From Aphidius gifuensis (lineage: Eukaryota > Arthropoda > Insecta > Hymenoptera > Braconidae), in the NCBI RefSeq assembly GCF_014905175.1, contig NC_057791.1:3224001-3288000 (forward strand): 64,000 nucleotides of DNA, in the 5' to 3' direction. The position numbers and the translations under genes were made by a program. The notes beneath the pieces are model-generated. The model saw only the letters and a list, made by a program, of their open reading frames with translations. It was not told where the DNA came from and did not search any database. Each line of letters starts with the position of its first letter. Position 1 is the first letter of the stretch. Below are positions 35,978 to 49,965 of this stretch, one piece after another.

Positions 35978-38900
35978 TTGTAAAATATAAATAAAACAAA
36001 TTATTATTAATATTCATGTTGACAGTAATTATAAAAAAAGATTAAAGCAAAATTAATAATAAAACAAAGAAAAAAATAATTAATTTGATACAGATGTTTT
36101 TTTTTTGATTGTACGTAGGTAATTAGTAAGTAGTTAATAAAAATTTTAATTGACATTTACATTGAATAGGTAATTATGTATGTATGCAAAGTTAAAACAC
36201 TGCTTTATTTAAAAGAGTATTGGCCTTTTGTTATCAACTATGGATGCATGTGTGTTAAAAATTAAAAAGCTTGACCAATGTTGCGTGTTGATCACCAAGT
36301 TATTATTTAATTATTTTTTATATAATTGATTTGATAAAATCACATTGAAATAATCATCATTCAAAAGCAAATAAAATTAGTATGTTTTTTTTTTAATTTT
36401 TTAATATATTCAAGTTATCAGAGATCAATGTTCATCGCCTCATGTTATATAATTTTTTTTTTTTTTTTTTCAATAATTTATAAAAAATATTAGACTTTAT
36501 ATCATACATGATAATATCAAGTTGACTTAATATTCTTTCTTGGTAATATTTTTTATGAATAATAACTGTTGGACAAAATCACATAGTGCAATCATGTCAT
36601 CAACAATGAGAATAATAATTAAAAATTTAAAAATAATGTTGTTATTAAAAACAAGTAGTGCTTCAATTTTTATTTAAAATTAATAAATTAATAAATAAAA
36701 TAACATATTTTTGTTTATATATTTACTGCACAAAATGAACTTTAAACATTATGAAAACTTATATTTTATTATTAGATTATCTGTATTGAATTAAAAATAA
36801 TAGACTCAGCGTAATCGTAAAATAAAAAAACATAGTTTCTGAATGTTTAAATGACAACACGACGGTTCATGGGAATAACTTATATTTTTTTTTTCAAATA
36901 ATACTTCACTAAATTTACTGACATATTGTTGGAAAAATTCTTTAACTTTAATTTAGTTTTTTTTTTTGTTTTTCTACAAATATCAATTACCTCAAAATTA
37001 TTGACATATTTTTTTTTAAAGAAAACACAAACGTGGCCATTATCATTACACACAATGTTATTATTTTTTGAACAAAATGAGATATTTGAAACATATATAT
37101 ATATTCAAAAATAAACTTTGCTCACACTTTATAAAAAGTAGACAATGTAGATTTAGTTTTAATTTTTTTTAACTAAAAAAAAAAAAAATAAAAAACATAA
37201 AATCTCTATTTTAATTATAACACATATATATATCTTGAAATAATAAACAAAACAAAAAAAAAAAAATAAAAACGATCCTTTCACAAGTAGATCGTTGTTG
37301 AAACTGATTTTTGTTCACAACGATTTACTAAGCAAAGGTGATATTTCTCATTCGAGGGACGTAATCATTACTCGTTATCGAAAAATACGAACTTTGATCA
37401 AGTGCTTTTTATGCCAACAGAAGACAAATTTATTTTAGTTTAGACATTGAAATTTTTGAATCAACAGTTCAAAGCTCTGTATCACACGAACATTCGATAA
37501 TTAATTTTCAAACTTTTGGTGTGATTTTATTAAATTTTTTTTGCTCTATATAACTAAGGAATATTACCAAAAAAAATTTAATAAAATTCGTTAATTCTTA
37601 TCATGCATATTTCAAGCCATAAATTATTTCTTATCATATTCATTAAAAGTTTATTACTTTAGACATCTTGAACAACATCTGATGCTTTTGTTTACGCTTA
37701 TCTCTTTTGGACTTTGACACAATCAAGTGGTCTGGTAAAAAACTCTCATTGATATTTATTGTATTTTATTATAAACTTTTTTTTTGTTGTAATAAAATCC
37801 AATGATCATGTCAAAATTCAAATCATTATAATGACGAATAAATTTTTATTTCAACACAATCGTGAATGTAATATTTTAGTGAATTAAAATAATAATTAAA
37901 ATATTTTAAATATATTTAAAATTATTATCAAGTTTTACTAAATTAAATAAATAATAATTATGTGTTACATGCAAAGCAGTTGCAACTAAATTTTTAATAT
38001 TTATATAATGATAGAAACAAAAAAAATAATAATAAAAATATAGAGCCTTTAATAAACGTCAACTGTTATGAAACTTTTTTTATTTTTTATTAGGACTCAC
38101 AGTTTGTCCTCGACGATCATGATGATTGCTTTGTATAATTATCTTCTGAATTTCCGGGTATAATCAGTCAGGCGAAGAATCAATTTCTTACGTCTTCTGC
38201 TAGAAAAATATCAAAGAAAAAAAAATTCCAGATCACATGTATCAGTTATTTGGGATTTTTTAAACGACCTTTATCACATAAATTAAGAAACAATAAAAAA
38301 AAAAAACATAATTAAATAGTACAAAGTAATTTGCAATAAAAATTATTTAAAAAAAACAACTGTTTTTTTTTTTCTTGTTTGTAGAAAATATTGAGACTTT
38401 ATTATCTCGAGACAGTTGTGATTACAGTTTCTTGAAAACAAGCTTTGTCAGCAAAATTATATATAGATAATGATTTAAAAAAAAAAAAAAACAATTTCAT
38501 TTTGTATTATCTCTAAAAGAATGTCATTTACAAATAATCATAATTATCCGGTGACAAATAAAATCTTAATTAATTTTCAACTTTATAAAAACATTGAAAA
38601 AAAATATTTTTTATTGATTATAATCTCATGACAAGAGCCATAAGCATAAATCATACTTGGTCTGTAAATTCAACAGGTCGAGTATGCTACTGATTTAAAT
38701 TAAACAATAGTGTTCAATGATTAACAGTTTTAATTCAATCATTTTTCAATTATTCAAAAAAAATATATATATTACAATTACACACATACGAAAGAGCAAT
38801 AAATAACTGAAAAATCGATAAAAATCACACAATACAAAGTAAACATAACGAGTGTTGAAAAAGGGGGCGTAATAAAAATTAAAAAAAATAAAAATATGAG

Positions 38901-41900
38901 GATTTGATAATTGAGATTACATAATAAGACCAGGCTTGATCAACTCCGAATAACTTAACTAATCAAAATTTGGATAATACTCAATATTAAAAATAAAAAT
39001 TTAGATAGGAAGGTCAAGTAAATAAAAATAAATAAATCACTATAAATACGACAAGAAAAAAAAATAAATAAAAGTTCAGAGTCCACTTGTTGTTTTGATC
39101 TGTCAATTAAAAATTGTCACAATCATAACTGAAGAACTTTATATCGAACCTTTTCATTCAATACAAACACACGACAATAATATGAAAATAAATAATAACT
39201 AATGTAAAAAAAAATTAATGTTGAACTTAGAATGAAATATATAAACACCCAACTATGTGGTCATATAATAAAATGACGCTTGCGCGGATTTTGTTGCACG
39301 TGCTTCCTTATAGTGTATATTTATTAAATCTCGCAAGTGGACTTTGTACCCGGTAAACGCACACAACAATATCATAATATATGTATATAATATAAAATAA
39401 TAATGATAATAAAAGTAGTGTCAAGGTGAGACAATCAAGGAAAAAAAAAAAACATTAAAAACACTTATAATATGGTATTCAGCATTAACCTGAACAACTT
39501 GGATATATCTCCTTGAAGGCCTCTATAACTGGCTTCAAAAAAGCAAGCAAGCATTTCTTAAATATCCGACAATTTATTTCTTATTATAAATAAAAAATTT
39601 TAAAAAAAATAATAAAATAATACCTACACACAAATTGAACAGACAACATGAATATTATTAAAAATTGAGGATGTTATGATTTAATTTGTGTTTAAATTTT
39701 AATATGAAAATATAAACAACTCTTTCAAATGTGCTTACAATTGTAACGGAAATAATAATCAATGTTTTTATTATTTCATTCGTTTTATAATTTAATTTTT
39801 TTTTTTTTATAAAAACAATTTCAATTTAGTTTAAATTTTTTTATTTTAATTTTATTATATGAGGGATGACAAGAGAACAGTTTAATTCCAAACACGGACC
39901 CAATGATACTCCACATGAAGACCAATGGTACTGTTATTTTTCCCCAGTCATTTTATTTATCATCTGAATCATCATCCCACCCAAACTCAAGTATACATAC
40001 ACTCGACACAAAAATGTCGTCTATATGCACATGAAAAAAATAACATCATGTATACGGGTGTGTAAAGTCCAATGAAAGCACCATTGCTCGACTGAACAGA
40101 ACATCCTCAGAATAATATTTTTATGATTTATAAAATCTACTAAAATCATCTTTAACATAATTAAAATTTAAAGTATTATTTTATTAATTAATATATATTT
40201 TTTTTTTTAATTATAAAATCATAGTTAACAAAAATTTACATGACCCATGATAAAGGTCTTGTAAGTTTGTCAGCTACTAATTTAATAAGTGATAAAGTAA
40301 ATTTTACAACCAATCAATATTGATTGCCAAGAATTTTTTTTTATATGTCAACAATGATCGTATAATTTTTCAAGTGTCATTGGCCTAAAAAAGAAAACAA
40401 AATACGACAATAATAATGATAACGATAACAATCACCACCACCACCATCACCACTGGTACAGACTTTCAAGACAGATGAATCACCGATTAACACAATATAA
40501 AAAATATATAATTTTGTTTTTTGAAAGCCCTTAATGAAAAAGTAACTAGGTCAAGCCCAAGAATTTTTGAATGACGTGAAAGATAGACATATGGCCTTGA
40601 AAAAAAAAATAATTTTAAATACAGAAATGAATCAAAATTAGTCAAGGTAATATGTAGTAATGTTGAAAATGAATTGGATAAATTTATTCATTATTTAGAT
40701 GATTATGAATTTTGTTTTTTTGTTTGAAGATATATTAAAAAAACCTTCACCTTGTTTATGAATAATTATCTGTAAAAATCAGTTGATGAAAAAATATAAT
40801 TGACAAACTTAAGGAATGTTGATATTTTGAATTTTATTTGTGTGTGATTAGATGAGATATCAAGCACACATTAAATTCCAAAATACACAAGTGTTGAGAA
40901 GAGCTAAGTGCTTTTTTTTTTTTTTGTACTTACCTAGCTATATATATCTTGTATCACGTTGCAAATCAGACTACTGGCTTTCTTTTATAGTAGCATTATT
41001 TTTCACTTAGTTATTTTGGCAATGATCCCAGATGTCTTCGTATGGCATGAAAAAAATTTCTATAAAAGTAAATTAAATATTAAAAATAATTGTACAAGAT
41101 TGATTAATCAATATACAAACAAATTAAATTATTTATATATTTATCAATTATCACATACCATATGATGATGAATCTTTTGATAAAAAATTTATTTTTAAAC
41201 ATTGATCTTGCACTTTATTTCCTTTGATATTAAATATCTCTGTATATTTTTTGTCCTATATAAAAAAATACAGTTGTAATTTATCCTGGTCACTCTTGAC
41301 TACTCTGAATCAAATGTTCATGCATCAATCAAATTTCCTTCTTCAGGTTAGGTGTCAGGAAGACTTCAGTTAACTCTGTTTTTTTTTTACCTCGTATTTA
41401 CAATAAATGGTCGCTTTTTTTTTCTTTTTCTTCCACGTGACAGCTACTAAGATAAAACAATATTTTTTTATGTCAATTACTTTGCTGCTTGTTAAATTCT
41501 TGAATGCACAAACTTATTTTTTTTTTATTTACAATTTACAACTCCATTGAGTATGCAAACTTAAAAAGGGTTAACTACGACTTTTGCAGCTGTTCTATAT
41601 TACTCAAAATAGTTATTTTCTTGAAGACATATTACAACACAAACACGTGCTTTAACCTATACATATTTTTAAAAATTTAAATTCATAAAATGTACATTGA
41701 TATATGTTTAAAAAAATATATTTAGGAATTTTAAAAACTGTCACTTGGACTAAAAATTATATATTAATATAAATAATATTTTATTTCGTTGTTTTATTTA
41801 TTGATATACGTAATTGTATTTGTTATATTGTGCAGACTTTATTATTATTATTATTTATATTATTGATGAATAAAATTTATACACTATGACGTTTATCAGT

Positions 41901-42690
41901 CAGATAATAAGGTCGTAATGCGTTGTGTGTTTATAAAATACAACGTCGACACTGTAAAATGTTTATTGTTGTATGTATGTCGATGTAACACGCGTATTCG
42001 TATATTAAAAATTTACTTACAATTGTAGAGAGTTTTTCAGGGTTTTTTTTTTTTTTTTTATCTGTAACCGTGACCAAAGACTGTAAACATACACATAGAG
42101 ATGACAGTGTCCCAGATAGTCCAGATAGGTTTATCTCAACACAAGGTGGAGCTGTTGATGGAATTTTTTTTGTTTTTTTTTTTTTTAAATTGAATATTTA
42201 ATATTAAAATATATTTTAAATAACTGCAATTTGCACACAATAGTTTAATTGATAATAATAATTATTTAATTTTAATTATTTCTTGAAATATATATTTTTA
42301 AATAAATAAATAAATATAAATGAATTAAAAACGTACACCTGGACCAATCATAAGGCTGAATTTATATCGCGTGATTTTCAATGACGTTGCAAGCTTCTAT
42401 AAATAATCAATAATATAATTATTATTTATAAAGATTAACAACAAAATAATTATGACACTGATAATTGTATGGTTGTTAATTATTTAAATGTTTAGTGTAT
42501 ATTTTTATTTATGTATTATAATTTGAGTTAATAATACTGAATAATTGATAAGATTCATAAGTATTGACACGGAAAAATTAATTGTTACTCAAATTTATTG
42601 AAATTTTATTTAATTATAATGCTAATACATATGTTGATTTGATTACATTGTAATTACAATTATTATAATAATTTTTTAAAATTATGTTCC
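35978..42690. other. Long spacer, probably ACSL 5' UTR intron and upstream region
   Basis: The acceptor at 35975 implies an ACSL first exon somewhere to the right. Candidate first-exon regions are near 39290-39360 (less AT-rich, with a CACGTG box) and 42330-42400 (CCAAT and TGACGT motifs on the minus strand). Neither can be fixed from sequence. No other coding-like region is seen; the short ORFs at 36926-37114 and 40959-41165 lack support. Confidence 0.45.
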
Positions 42691-42714
42691 TCTTGTTGGT
42701 AAAGCTCAAAGCTT

Positions 42715-42727
42715 ACCAATCATTGGT
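42715..42727. promoter_or_regulatory. Inverted CCAAT pair upstream of zinc-ribbon gene
   Basis: ACCAATCATTGGT is a perfect palindrome holding two opposed CCAAT boxes about 200 bases before the ATG at 42926. It could serve a bidirectional promoter with ACSL on the other side. Confidence 0.35.
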
Positions 42728-42925
42728 CGGTAATATTAATAATAGTTTGAGTTTGACTGATGGTGTACGCCATCTAGACTATTTTTTATTGTTTTGGTTT
42801 GATATTTCCGGCATACCACGAGGTATGTTTTTTTTTACTAAGATTTGAGTATGTAGTTACAAAATTGTAGTTGTCATTTTTGATATAAAAAAAATATAAT
42901 AATATTTAAAGAAAAATAATAGAAA

Positions 42926-43731
42926 ATGGATACAGTTGCTCACTTATGGAAATGTACAAAAACTTTAGCAAAAGAAAATAATCCGAAAGCTAACGAAATA
43001 AGGAATCATTACGTGTAAGTAGAATTTATCAGCATTGTTTATTTTTTTGTTGAGGTTAACCTGACTAAAAAAAAAAAAAAGAAAAAGTAATAATTATTAA
43101 TTTGTTGCTCTATAAATTTTATTATTTAATATACAGACAATGTTGTCGAGACTTGGGTGACCTAGTGGAATTGCCAAACCAATTTTTTGGACAAAATTCA
43201 ATGTGTAAATATTGTGGTACGTTATGGAATTCTGTTGATCCTACAGTAAGAATAGCAAAAGGTAAAAATCCATCAGCTTCAATTAGAAAATTAATTCGAC
43301 GATCACAAAAGAAAAAATCAAATTTATCAACGTTACACAAAAAACTTATTGATAGATCAAAAAAAAATCAATCAAATAAACTTATTATAACGTGTTCTTG
43401 TTGTTCAAAAAAGAGTACAGTTTCATTAAACAAAGTGAAAAAAGAAAAAGTAAAAAAACCAAGTGTCATTGCTCAAGATAAAGAATTAAATTTGAAAAAA
43501 AAAAAGAAAAAGAAGCGAGATAAAACAGCTGGTTTAATAATACCTATTTCAAAGGCCCCTGATGTAAATTACATGGATAATTCAATTAAAAAAACATCAA
43601 AAAATTTGACTTCTGTAGCAGTAACAGCGAAAAAAATAAATTTTTTATTAAAAGCAAAAAGAATTATCAATTCGACAAATGAATCTTCAGACAATAAAAC
43701 TGGTCTATGTTCATTATTGACTGAACATTGA
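42926..43731 (+). CDS. C18orf21: C18orf21/UPF0711-like zinc-ribbon protein
   Basis: Two exons, 42926-43014 and 43137-43731, 227 residues. The intron splits a Val codon (GTAAGT donor, ATACAG acceptor). Two CxxC pairs (MCKYCGTLW and ITCSCCSKK) are separated by a basic stretch (KLIRRSQKKK), followed by a long Lys-rich tail and a short helix (AKKINFLLKAKRII). This order matches vertebrate C18orf21: zinc pair, basic linker, second zinc pair, disordered tail and C-terminal helix. The human protein has been linked to RNase MRP and resembles Rpr2-type zinc ribbons; transfer of that role here is inference. The alignment is weak at sequence level, so an Rpr2/Rpp21 relative is an alternative. AATAAA is at 43794-43799. 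Confidence 0.65.
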
Positions 43732-45560
43732 CATTAAAATATTACTCAATATTTATTATTCTATTTTAAGACATTATGTTATGGTATTTCACGAATAAAT
43801 GTTGTAAATAATTTTACAAAAAAACAATACCCACTGATTGTATACAGAAATATATACAATTTTTTTTTATTATACACTGCTGCAATGCCTCATTGATCCA
43901 CCGAGTTCCCCAGCTTACAGTTAGTTTGCAGATGGCGCTAAAAGTATTTAAAATATACATTTTCCCCGTGGTCGTAATGAATTTTTAATTATTTATTTAT
44001 CGAATACACATTTTTATTATACTTGAAAATCGATTTTCTATATTTCTAATTATTATTTTTAATTTTCAAGTATCGATTGGCCAATTAGTCTATTGATTAC
44101 ACTAAAAAAGATAATTTTTATTTGCAAAGTTATGCTGGCAAGTTATTTACTTTGACTGTTACATTTGACTGACAAATAAATTTTTATTTTATTTTATTTA
44201 AATTTTACATATAAAGGATAATTATTATTTATAATGAATTTATTTATTTTTAAAAATTTATTTCAAGTAATTGTAACAAAGAAAAATAATATAGAGTCAC
44301 GTGTGTTTATTAATATATGTATTTTTAAAATAGTTTCATTTTGATTTTAGATATTAAATATATTTAATTTTAATTCTTGATATTATCAAAATATGTATCG
44401 ATGTTCGAAAAAAAAATGCAATGAAGTATAATATTACAAATAATAAAGTATCTTATCTTTTCTTGGTAGCCTTATTCTCGACGTTGTTTTCATGCATTGT
44501 AGATCTCATGTATAGATATATGATTACGTCATCGATCATAGTCTTTGGTAGGCATAATTATAGCCAGACATCTAGGTTTTTTAGTACAAAAAATATTCCA
44601 TAACGAGGGAAAAACATAATTTACTATTATTTGTGACAAAAATATTTGAAAGTTTCTTTTTCTTTTTAAATTTTACATCAGGTTTTTTTTTTTATATCAA
44701 TTGTATAAAAAAAAAAAATCGTCATGAATATTGATGAAGATTGTGTTTGTAAAGATCTATTCACAATAACATAAAATAAAAAATCCTCTGCTTATAAAAT
44801 ATTATACTGCTCCAATATTATTCTCTTCATGCAGCTCAATGTCAACAATAATGATCCAACATGTTGACTATCAACATCATTTTTGTAAAGTTCATTTTCA
44901 ATGATTTTTAACAAAATTAACATGAATCAAAATTATATTGTCATTCAAAATTGTCTTCAGAATCCATTTCATTTAAGTTGCTCCCTATTGATTAATTTTA
45001 TCTTCTCGAATTCGTGGCAAAGGTTACTCTGAGGCAATATTCAACTAGCTTGACATTATTGAAGTTATGATAGTGCCCGTCTGTCTGACTCTCAAGAAAC
45101 CAACTTACAAATAGCATCGACCATCTAACGTAACCAAAATTAAAGATAAAAAAAAAAAGCTAAAAGCACTATGAAGTTTTTTATACGTTTATCTGAAATC
45201 TTTACAAAAATAAACTTCGATATAATACTATGTATACAAAAAATTTATATATATATACATAATGTTGAACAGTTCTATATAGCTTCACGAATTACTACAG
45301 TATTTCTATAGCTAGCTGAAGTAAAACTTTCGAAAACTAGTTCATCAAACTGTCACTGTAATTTACAATAGTAATTTGAATTGGTATTTTCGATAAAATT
45401 TAAAATTCTAGTGCTAGCAATAGTATAGTATTGATAGTTGCAAAGGATGAAGTGCTTACAGTGAGGTCAAAACGTCACCATAACGAAGGGCATCGTCGAG
45501 GACAGTGTGGGTTGGTTTTGGTAGCATGCTAAATATATATATGTATATATATGCTATAAT
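43732..45560. other. Intergenic, no gene supported
   Basis: 3' UTR of the zinc-ribbon gene and AT-rich spacer. A GATGGCGCTA element at about 43932 resembles motifs near other promoters here. The ORF at 44421-44603 has a hydrophobic stretch but no splice or family support. Confidence 0.5.
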
Positions 45561-45599
45561 GTTATATACCTTAGATCTAGAGAGAATGGTTGAATATCA

Positions 45600-46700
45600 T
45601 ATGGGAGCAAAACCGAGTAAAAGCAATGGAGGTTAGGTGTATGTAGTAATGACGAAGGGCCGCCGGTAAGAGAGAACGGTAGAGACCGGTGGAGCGGTTG
45701 TAGTCTCTTGGCGAAGGCAGACAAGAAGAGACGACCGCTTGAAATCCCTCTCCTTCCCGCTTTTCCTGCCTGCTTGTTGCCTCCCGACCGCCATGCTACT
45801 ACGAAGCAAGCGAACGTACAGCTAGGCCGGCACGGTCCTTTAGCCCATTTGGCATTTCCCCAGCTATAGCGGCAGTCCTGTAGCCCATCGTTGTTATCGT
45901 CCCGCAGCTGCATAAAGTCGGTTCTCCCTGCTCTCTCCCCGTCTACCCCGCGTCGATCAACGCCCCTCTAGCTCTTCGTCCCGTTGATGCCGCCACTTTC
46001 CCACTCTGACCCCTTATGCGCGTTTCCTCTCTGTGTTTTCTCCCCTCGTAGCCCCGTACCTCATTTTATTCGCCTCGTATTCAGGCCCAGCCCAATACAT
46101 TCAAAGTTTCTAACACAACAGAATTCTATATATAAACATATAAAGCTGCCTTGATATACACCAATCCCCGTGAGTACCCAAACTTGGCATCGTAGCCTGG
46201 CAAGCAAAGCAGTAACCATTTTTCTCCCCTTACTCCGTTTATTCGTCATCCTATTCTTTTGTTTTTGTTACTTTATAATGTCGTCTTTGTCTTTTACGTA
46301 TACAGCGCCAATATGCGAGACGCTATGGTACTAAATACATTGCGAATTTCTCTTTACTTCTCTACACCCCTCGACAGTCCACGGCCCCGTTTGCAAATCG
46401 ACATAGGCAACTCAGTACACCATCACAGCTCAAGCTGACGCATACTGCACTATATATATTCAACATTATATTATATTTTGTATACCGTCCTTGTTTTTCT
46501 ATCGATTCCCCGCAACCCCACTGTCACCCGTCTCGTGCTTTTTCTTTTTACTTCTCGATCCAACACACCGCGCAGTAGAAAAACGATCTCTCTCTGTCTT
46601 TCTTTCTCATAATGTTCCGACCGCGCCTTGTCTCTTTCCGCTATAACCTTGGTAGAGAATAACCCACCGTTCAATTCAAGGAATTATGACGACGCTCTCT
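45600..46700. promoter_or_regulatory. GC-rich island, probable promoter or first exon region
   Basis: By far the most GC-rich part of the window, with many CpG dinucleotides and pyrimidine-rich CTCTC (GAGA-type) runs near 46580-46740. It is preceded by TATA-like repeats at 45535-45575. Open frames on both strands (for example minus 45913-45554) are low-complexity and look like by-products of base composition. A plus-strand ATG at 45601 would encode MGAKPSKSNGG, which fits an N-myristoylation start, but it stops after 11 codons unless spliced. It probably drives the plus-strand gene whose small exons lie further right. Confidence 0.4.
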
Positions 46701-49700
46701 TTTTCACTCTTTTTCTTACCTTCTCTACCGATCGACTCCTCTCTCTCGCTTGGTTTTTTTTTTTAAGCTTATTTTATTTATCATTTTTACGTTTCTCTTT
46801 TTTATATATATACCCAACGAGAACTTAAAACTGTCGCTTCTGCCAGGGACATTTGAAAGGATCTCTCTCCTTGAGTTTGTGTCAAAACTCAACCGATTTC
46901 TTGGTAGACGTTCTCTTTTAGTCTTGTTGCGCATACTCATACTGCAATGCTTAATAATTCGAATGAAGAGGGAGCATTTATTTTATCATACCTATATGCG
47001 TATGTTTTGGCACATTGATATAGTTTGGTATTGCTTGTCGCTTATGATAAAATTTACTTTGAATGTTAGATCTACACGATGGTTGTGGTTATGTCGAACA
47101 GGTGGATAAACGACGATATCGAGCTATAGAATAATAATGGCGCGCGCATTTAATGCAGTATTTTAGGGTTAGATTGGATTTTTAATGAATTAAAGTTTGA
47201 TTAAACAAATGTATCTTTCTGCAGAAACGCATGTTTACTTTGTTGATAAAAGCTCGTTTTTTAAAATTCTAATTGCTGTTTCAATAATTTTCTTTTCATT
47301 TGCTTATATAAGTTGAAACGAAGAATTCTAGTCTCGATATAAACTCGTAGATAAATATGCTTCTTTGATTACTGTCGACAATACTAACTTTTATTCATTT
47401 CCGTCAACAAGATTGATTGATGCCTTCGATCCGGACTTCCTTCAAGGACAACACTCAGTTGTATTTGCTGACTCTACATTAATTTTCTTCATTTTGAATG
47501 GATTAGCACTTAATGAAACCTATCAATAGCTTTCATGACCTCAACTATTGCAATAGCTTTAAAAAAGTACTTAAATTAATCTATAGTATGTTCGTAAATA
47601 CTTCTTGATATTTTTTATTGCAGTATTTTATGTCGGTAAAACAGAGAAAATTTTATTAAACACAAGTCGTGAAACTCGGTGAATCATGGAAAAAAAAAAG
47701 AATGGATCGAAAGGTAGTTTGAACGAACTCTCTTTCGCATAATACCCTTATTCAGTCGACGGAATTTCATGCCATGCGGCGACCCCCAACAGACAAACGT
47801 GTGCTTTTTTGTTCAATTCTCATTTGGCGCCAGAAAGGGGCTTTTTTTTACTGTAGTCTATACTGCTCTAACGTGTGGGATCATTTTCAAAATATTATCG
47901 CAACTATTTTCATATGAAAAATAAAATCATTAAAATTTATCGACAAAATTCAATCAAATAGTTGTAAAATAAACTAAAAAATACGTCTAAATACTAGGTC
48001 TCAATTAAAAATAATTATTTCATCAGCTTAATCGACAAAAGTAAAATAAAAAAAAAATAATAAAAATACTGTAAAATTTAAAATTATGATTTGAATTCAC
48101 AATAAAATATTTATCACATACAAAAATAATTACTTGTAAATTTGAAATGCGAATTGCTTCTAGTAATAATTAGTTTTTTTTTTGTTTAATATATATTCTC
48201 TTTTTTACGTGAATCTCCGGAGAAATATCGTGAAATTTTCACGCTGGGTAATATCAGCGTTACGAATATAAAAGAAAAGCAGATGAGACAGAGAAAAAGA
48301 GAATTTCCCCTCAGTGAGATGAGAGTAAGAGCATGAGAATGATAGAAAAAGTAAATGATAAAGAGAAAGATAGTAAATGCGGGTCGAATGAAGACTGGTG
48401 GGGTTGAAAGAGGTTGGAAATGAACAAGGGTTGGCAGTCAGTGTTATATAGAAAACATCAGTGAGGGTAGTAAGAGAGGGTTGCCAACGAGAACTCAGTA
48501 ATGCTACAGAGGGATTGCTCCCTCCTTCTTGTTACAATCGTTTCTCTCCTACTTCACTTGTGCTTATGTCCTATTTTTTCTCCTATTTTTGCGGTCCGTG
48601 CTTTTGGCTCGAAAAGTATATAGTTATCGTCTATATCTACTTAGCTACCTCTCTCACCCTTTAACATAATAAATGCTCTCTAAAATATTGAATGTCCTTT
48701 TTTTTTCTTTTTTCAAAATTTATCTTTATGAACATGATTTTAAAAATGAAACAACATTGACAATATAACCAAATATTGAGAAAAAAAACTACATGGTTTT
48801 TAAATTCTTTTTTTTTACAAAATTAAAACAATTTTTATAAATTTATTACATTTATTAGATATGAAATTAATTTTTAAAACTTTCAAGATATCTGTAATAA
48901 AATTTTCAGGACAAACAAGTAAATGAATATTTGTTCAATTCAAAAAAAATTTGTAATATATTTCTTAACAATTTAGAAAAATTATACTTTGAAAAAGTTG
49001 GAGTTTATCGTAGAATTTTAAATGTACATAGACTATATATGGGGTGTCGATATCAATAGCAAGGTCGAATACCCGAGGGTGCTCTTCCATATCGATATAT
49101 TTTGTCGTCGTCGTCGTTCTGCCCCGTAATATGGTGTTCACATACAACTATACAATAGTAACTTTGATACTATCTGATTCAAGGTCGAATTAGCCACTTC
49201 CCATGACCCTGATTTATAACGATAAACTTTTTTCTTTACATATATTCTTCAAGACTTCAACCTTACTTGTGTATGGTTGCCTATGTATACCGTGTAATGC
49301 ACTCGCACTTGATTCAAGTTTACATTTGATTATAATATGCCTATACCACTTATTTTACACTTACTTTTTTTTTTATTCGCACTTTCTATGCATTTATTTG
49401 AAAAATCATGTTTATGTGGTGTCTTTGTGTATGTGTATGTACAAATTGGGGTGAAAAATCTTATTTCAAGTCAAGAGTTTATTAGCGCTTTGTTTGTTTG
49501 ATCTCGATTGAGCCAAGACATCAAGAAAAAAAAAAAAAAAATTGACTGACGTCGACGTTACACATCAGTTCTCACCAGGAAACCGTACCTACCTGCCTTG
49601 TCTCATGTACACGATATACTTGGCTTTCTATTTTTTTTTTTTCTTATTATTTTAATTAATTAAAATTTATTTATTATCGTTTATCATATATCTTCTTTAC

Positions 49701-49900
49701 GTACCCTTATATTCTTTTGTATGTTTTTTATAATTTTTACCATATCGATAATATGAAAATTAGCAAAGAAGAAAAAAATTATTTTATTATATGTATACAT
49801 GCCTAGAGACATTATTTTTTTTTATTTAGCTTTTATTTTTTCATACTTTTTATTTAAAATTGAATATTATTTTTAATTTTTCTTTGATATTATTGTTGCA
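46701..49900. other. Probable intron, nothing firm
   Basis: AT-rich with purine-rich GAGA-like tracts (48280-48420). No exon is supported. Confidence 0.4.
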
Positions 49901-49920
49901 GATGACATGAATCTCAATAG

Positions 49921-49965
49921 GACAAGCCAATCAATGTTGAATTTTCACCATCATCTTCAGTAAAG
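49921..49965 (+). CDS. Small internal coding exon of a long unidentified gene
   Basis: A 45-base exon bounded by CTCAATAG and a strong AAAG/GTGAGT donor. It reads 15 codons, DKPINVEFSPSSSVK, phase 0 at both ends. An alternative acceptor (TGTTGCAG, 49901) would extend it left but adds an in-frame stop, so that form would be 5' UTR. Phase and strand match the exon at 61262-61319. The product is Ser-rich and probably disordered. I do not recognise the family. Confidence 0.4.

Noticed and set aside
45554..45913. 119-codon minus-strand frame in the GC-rich island
   Set aside because: GC-rich DNA has few stops; the translation has no domain, periodicity or splice support.
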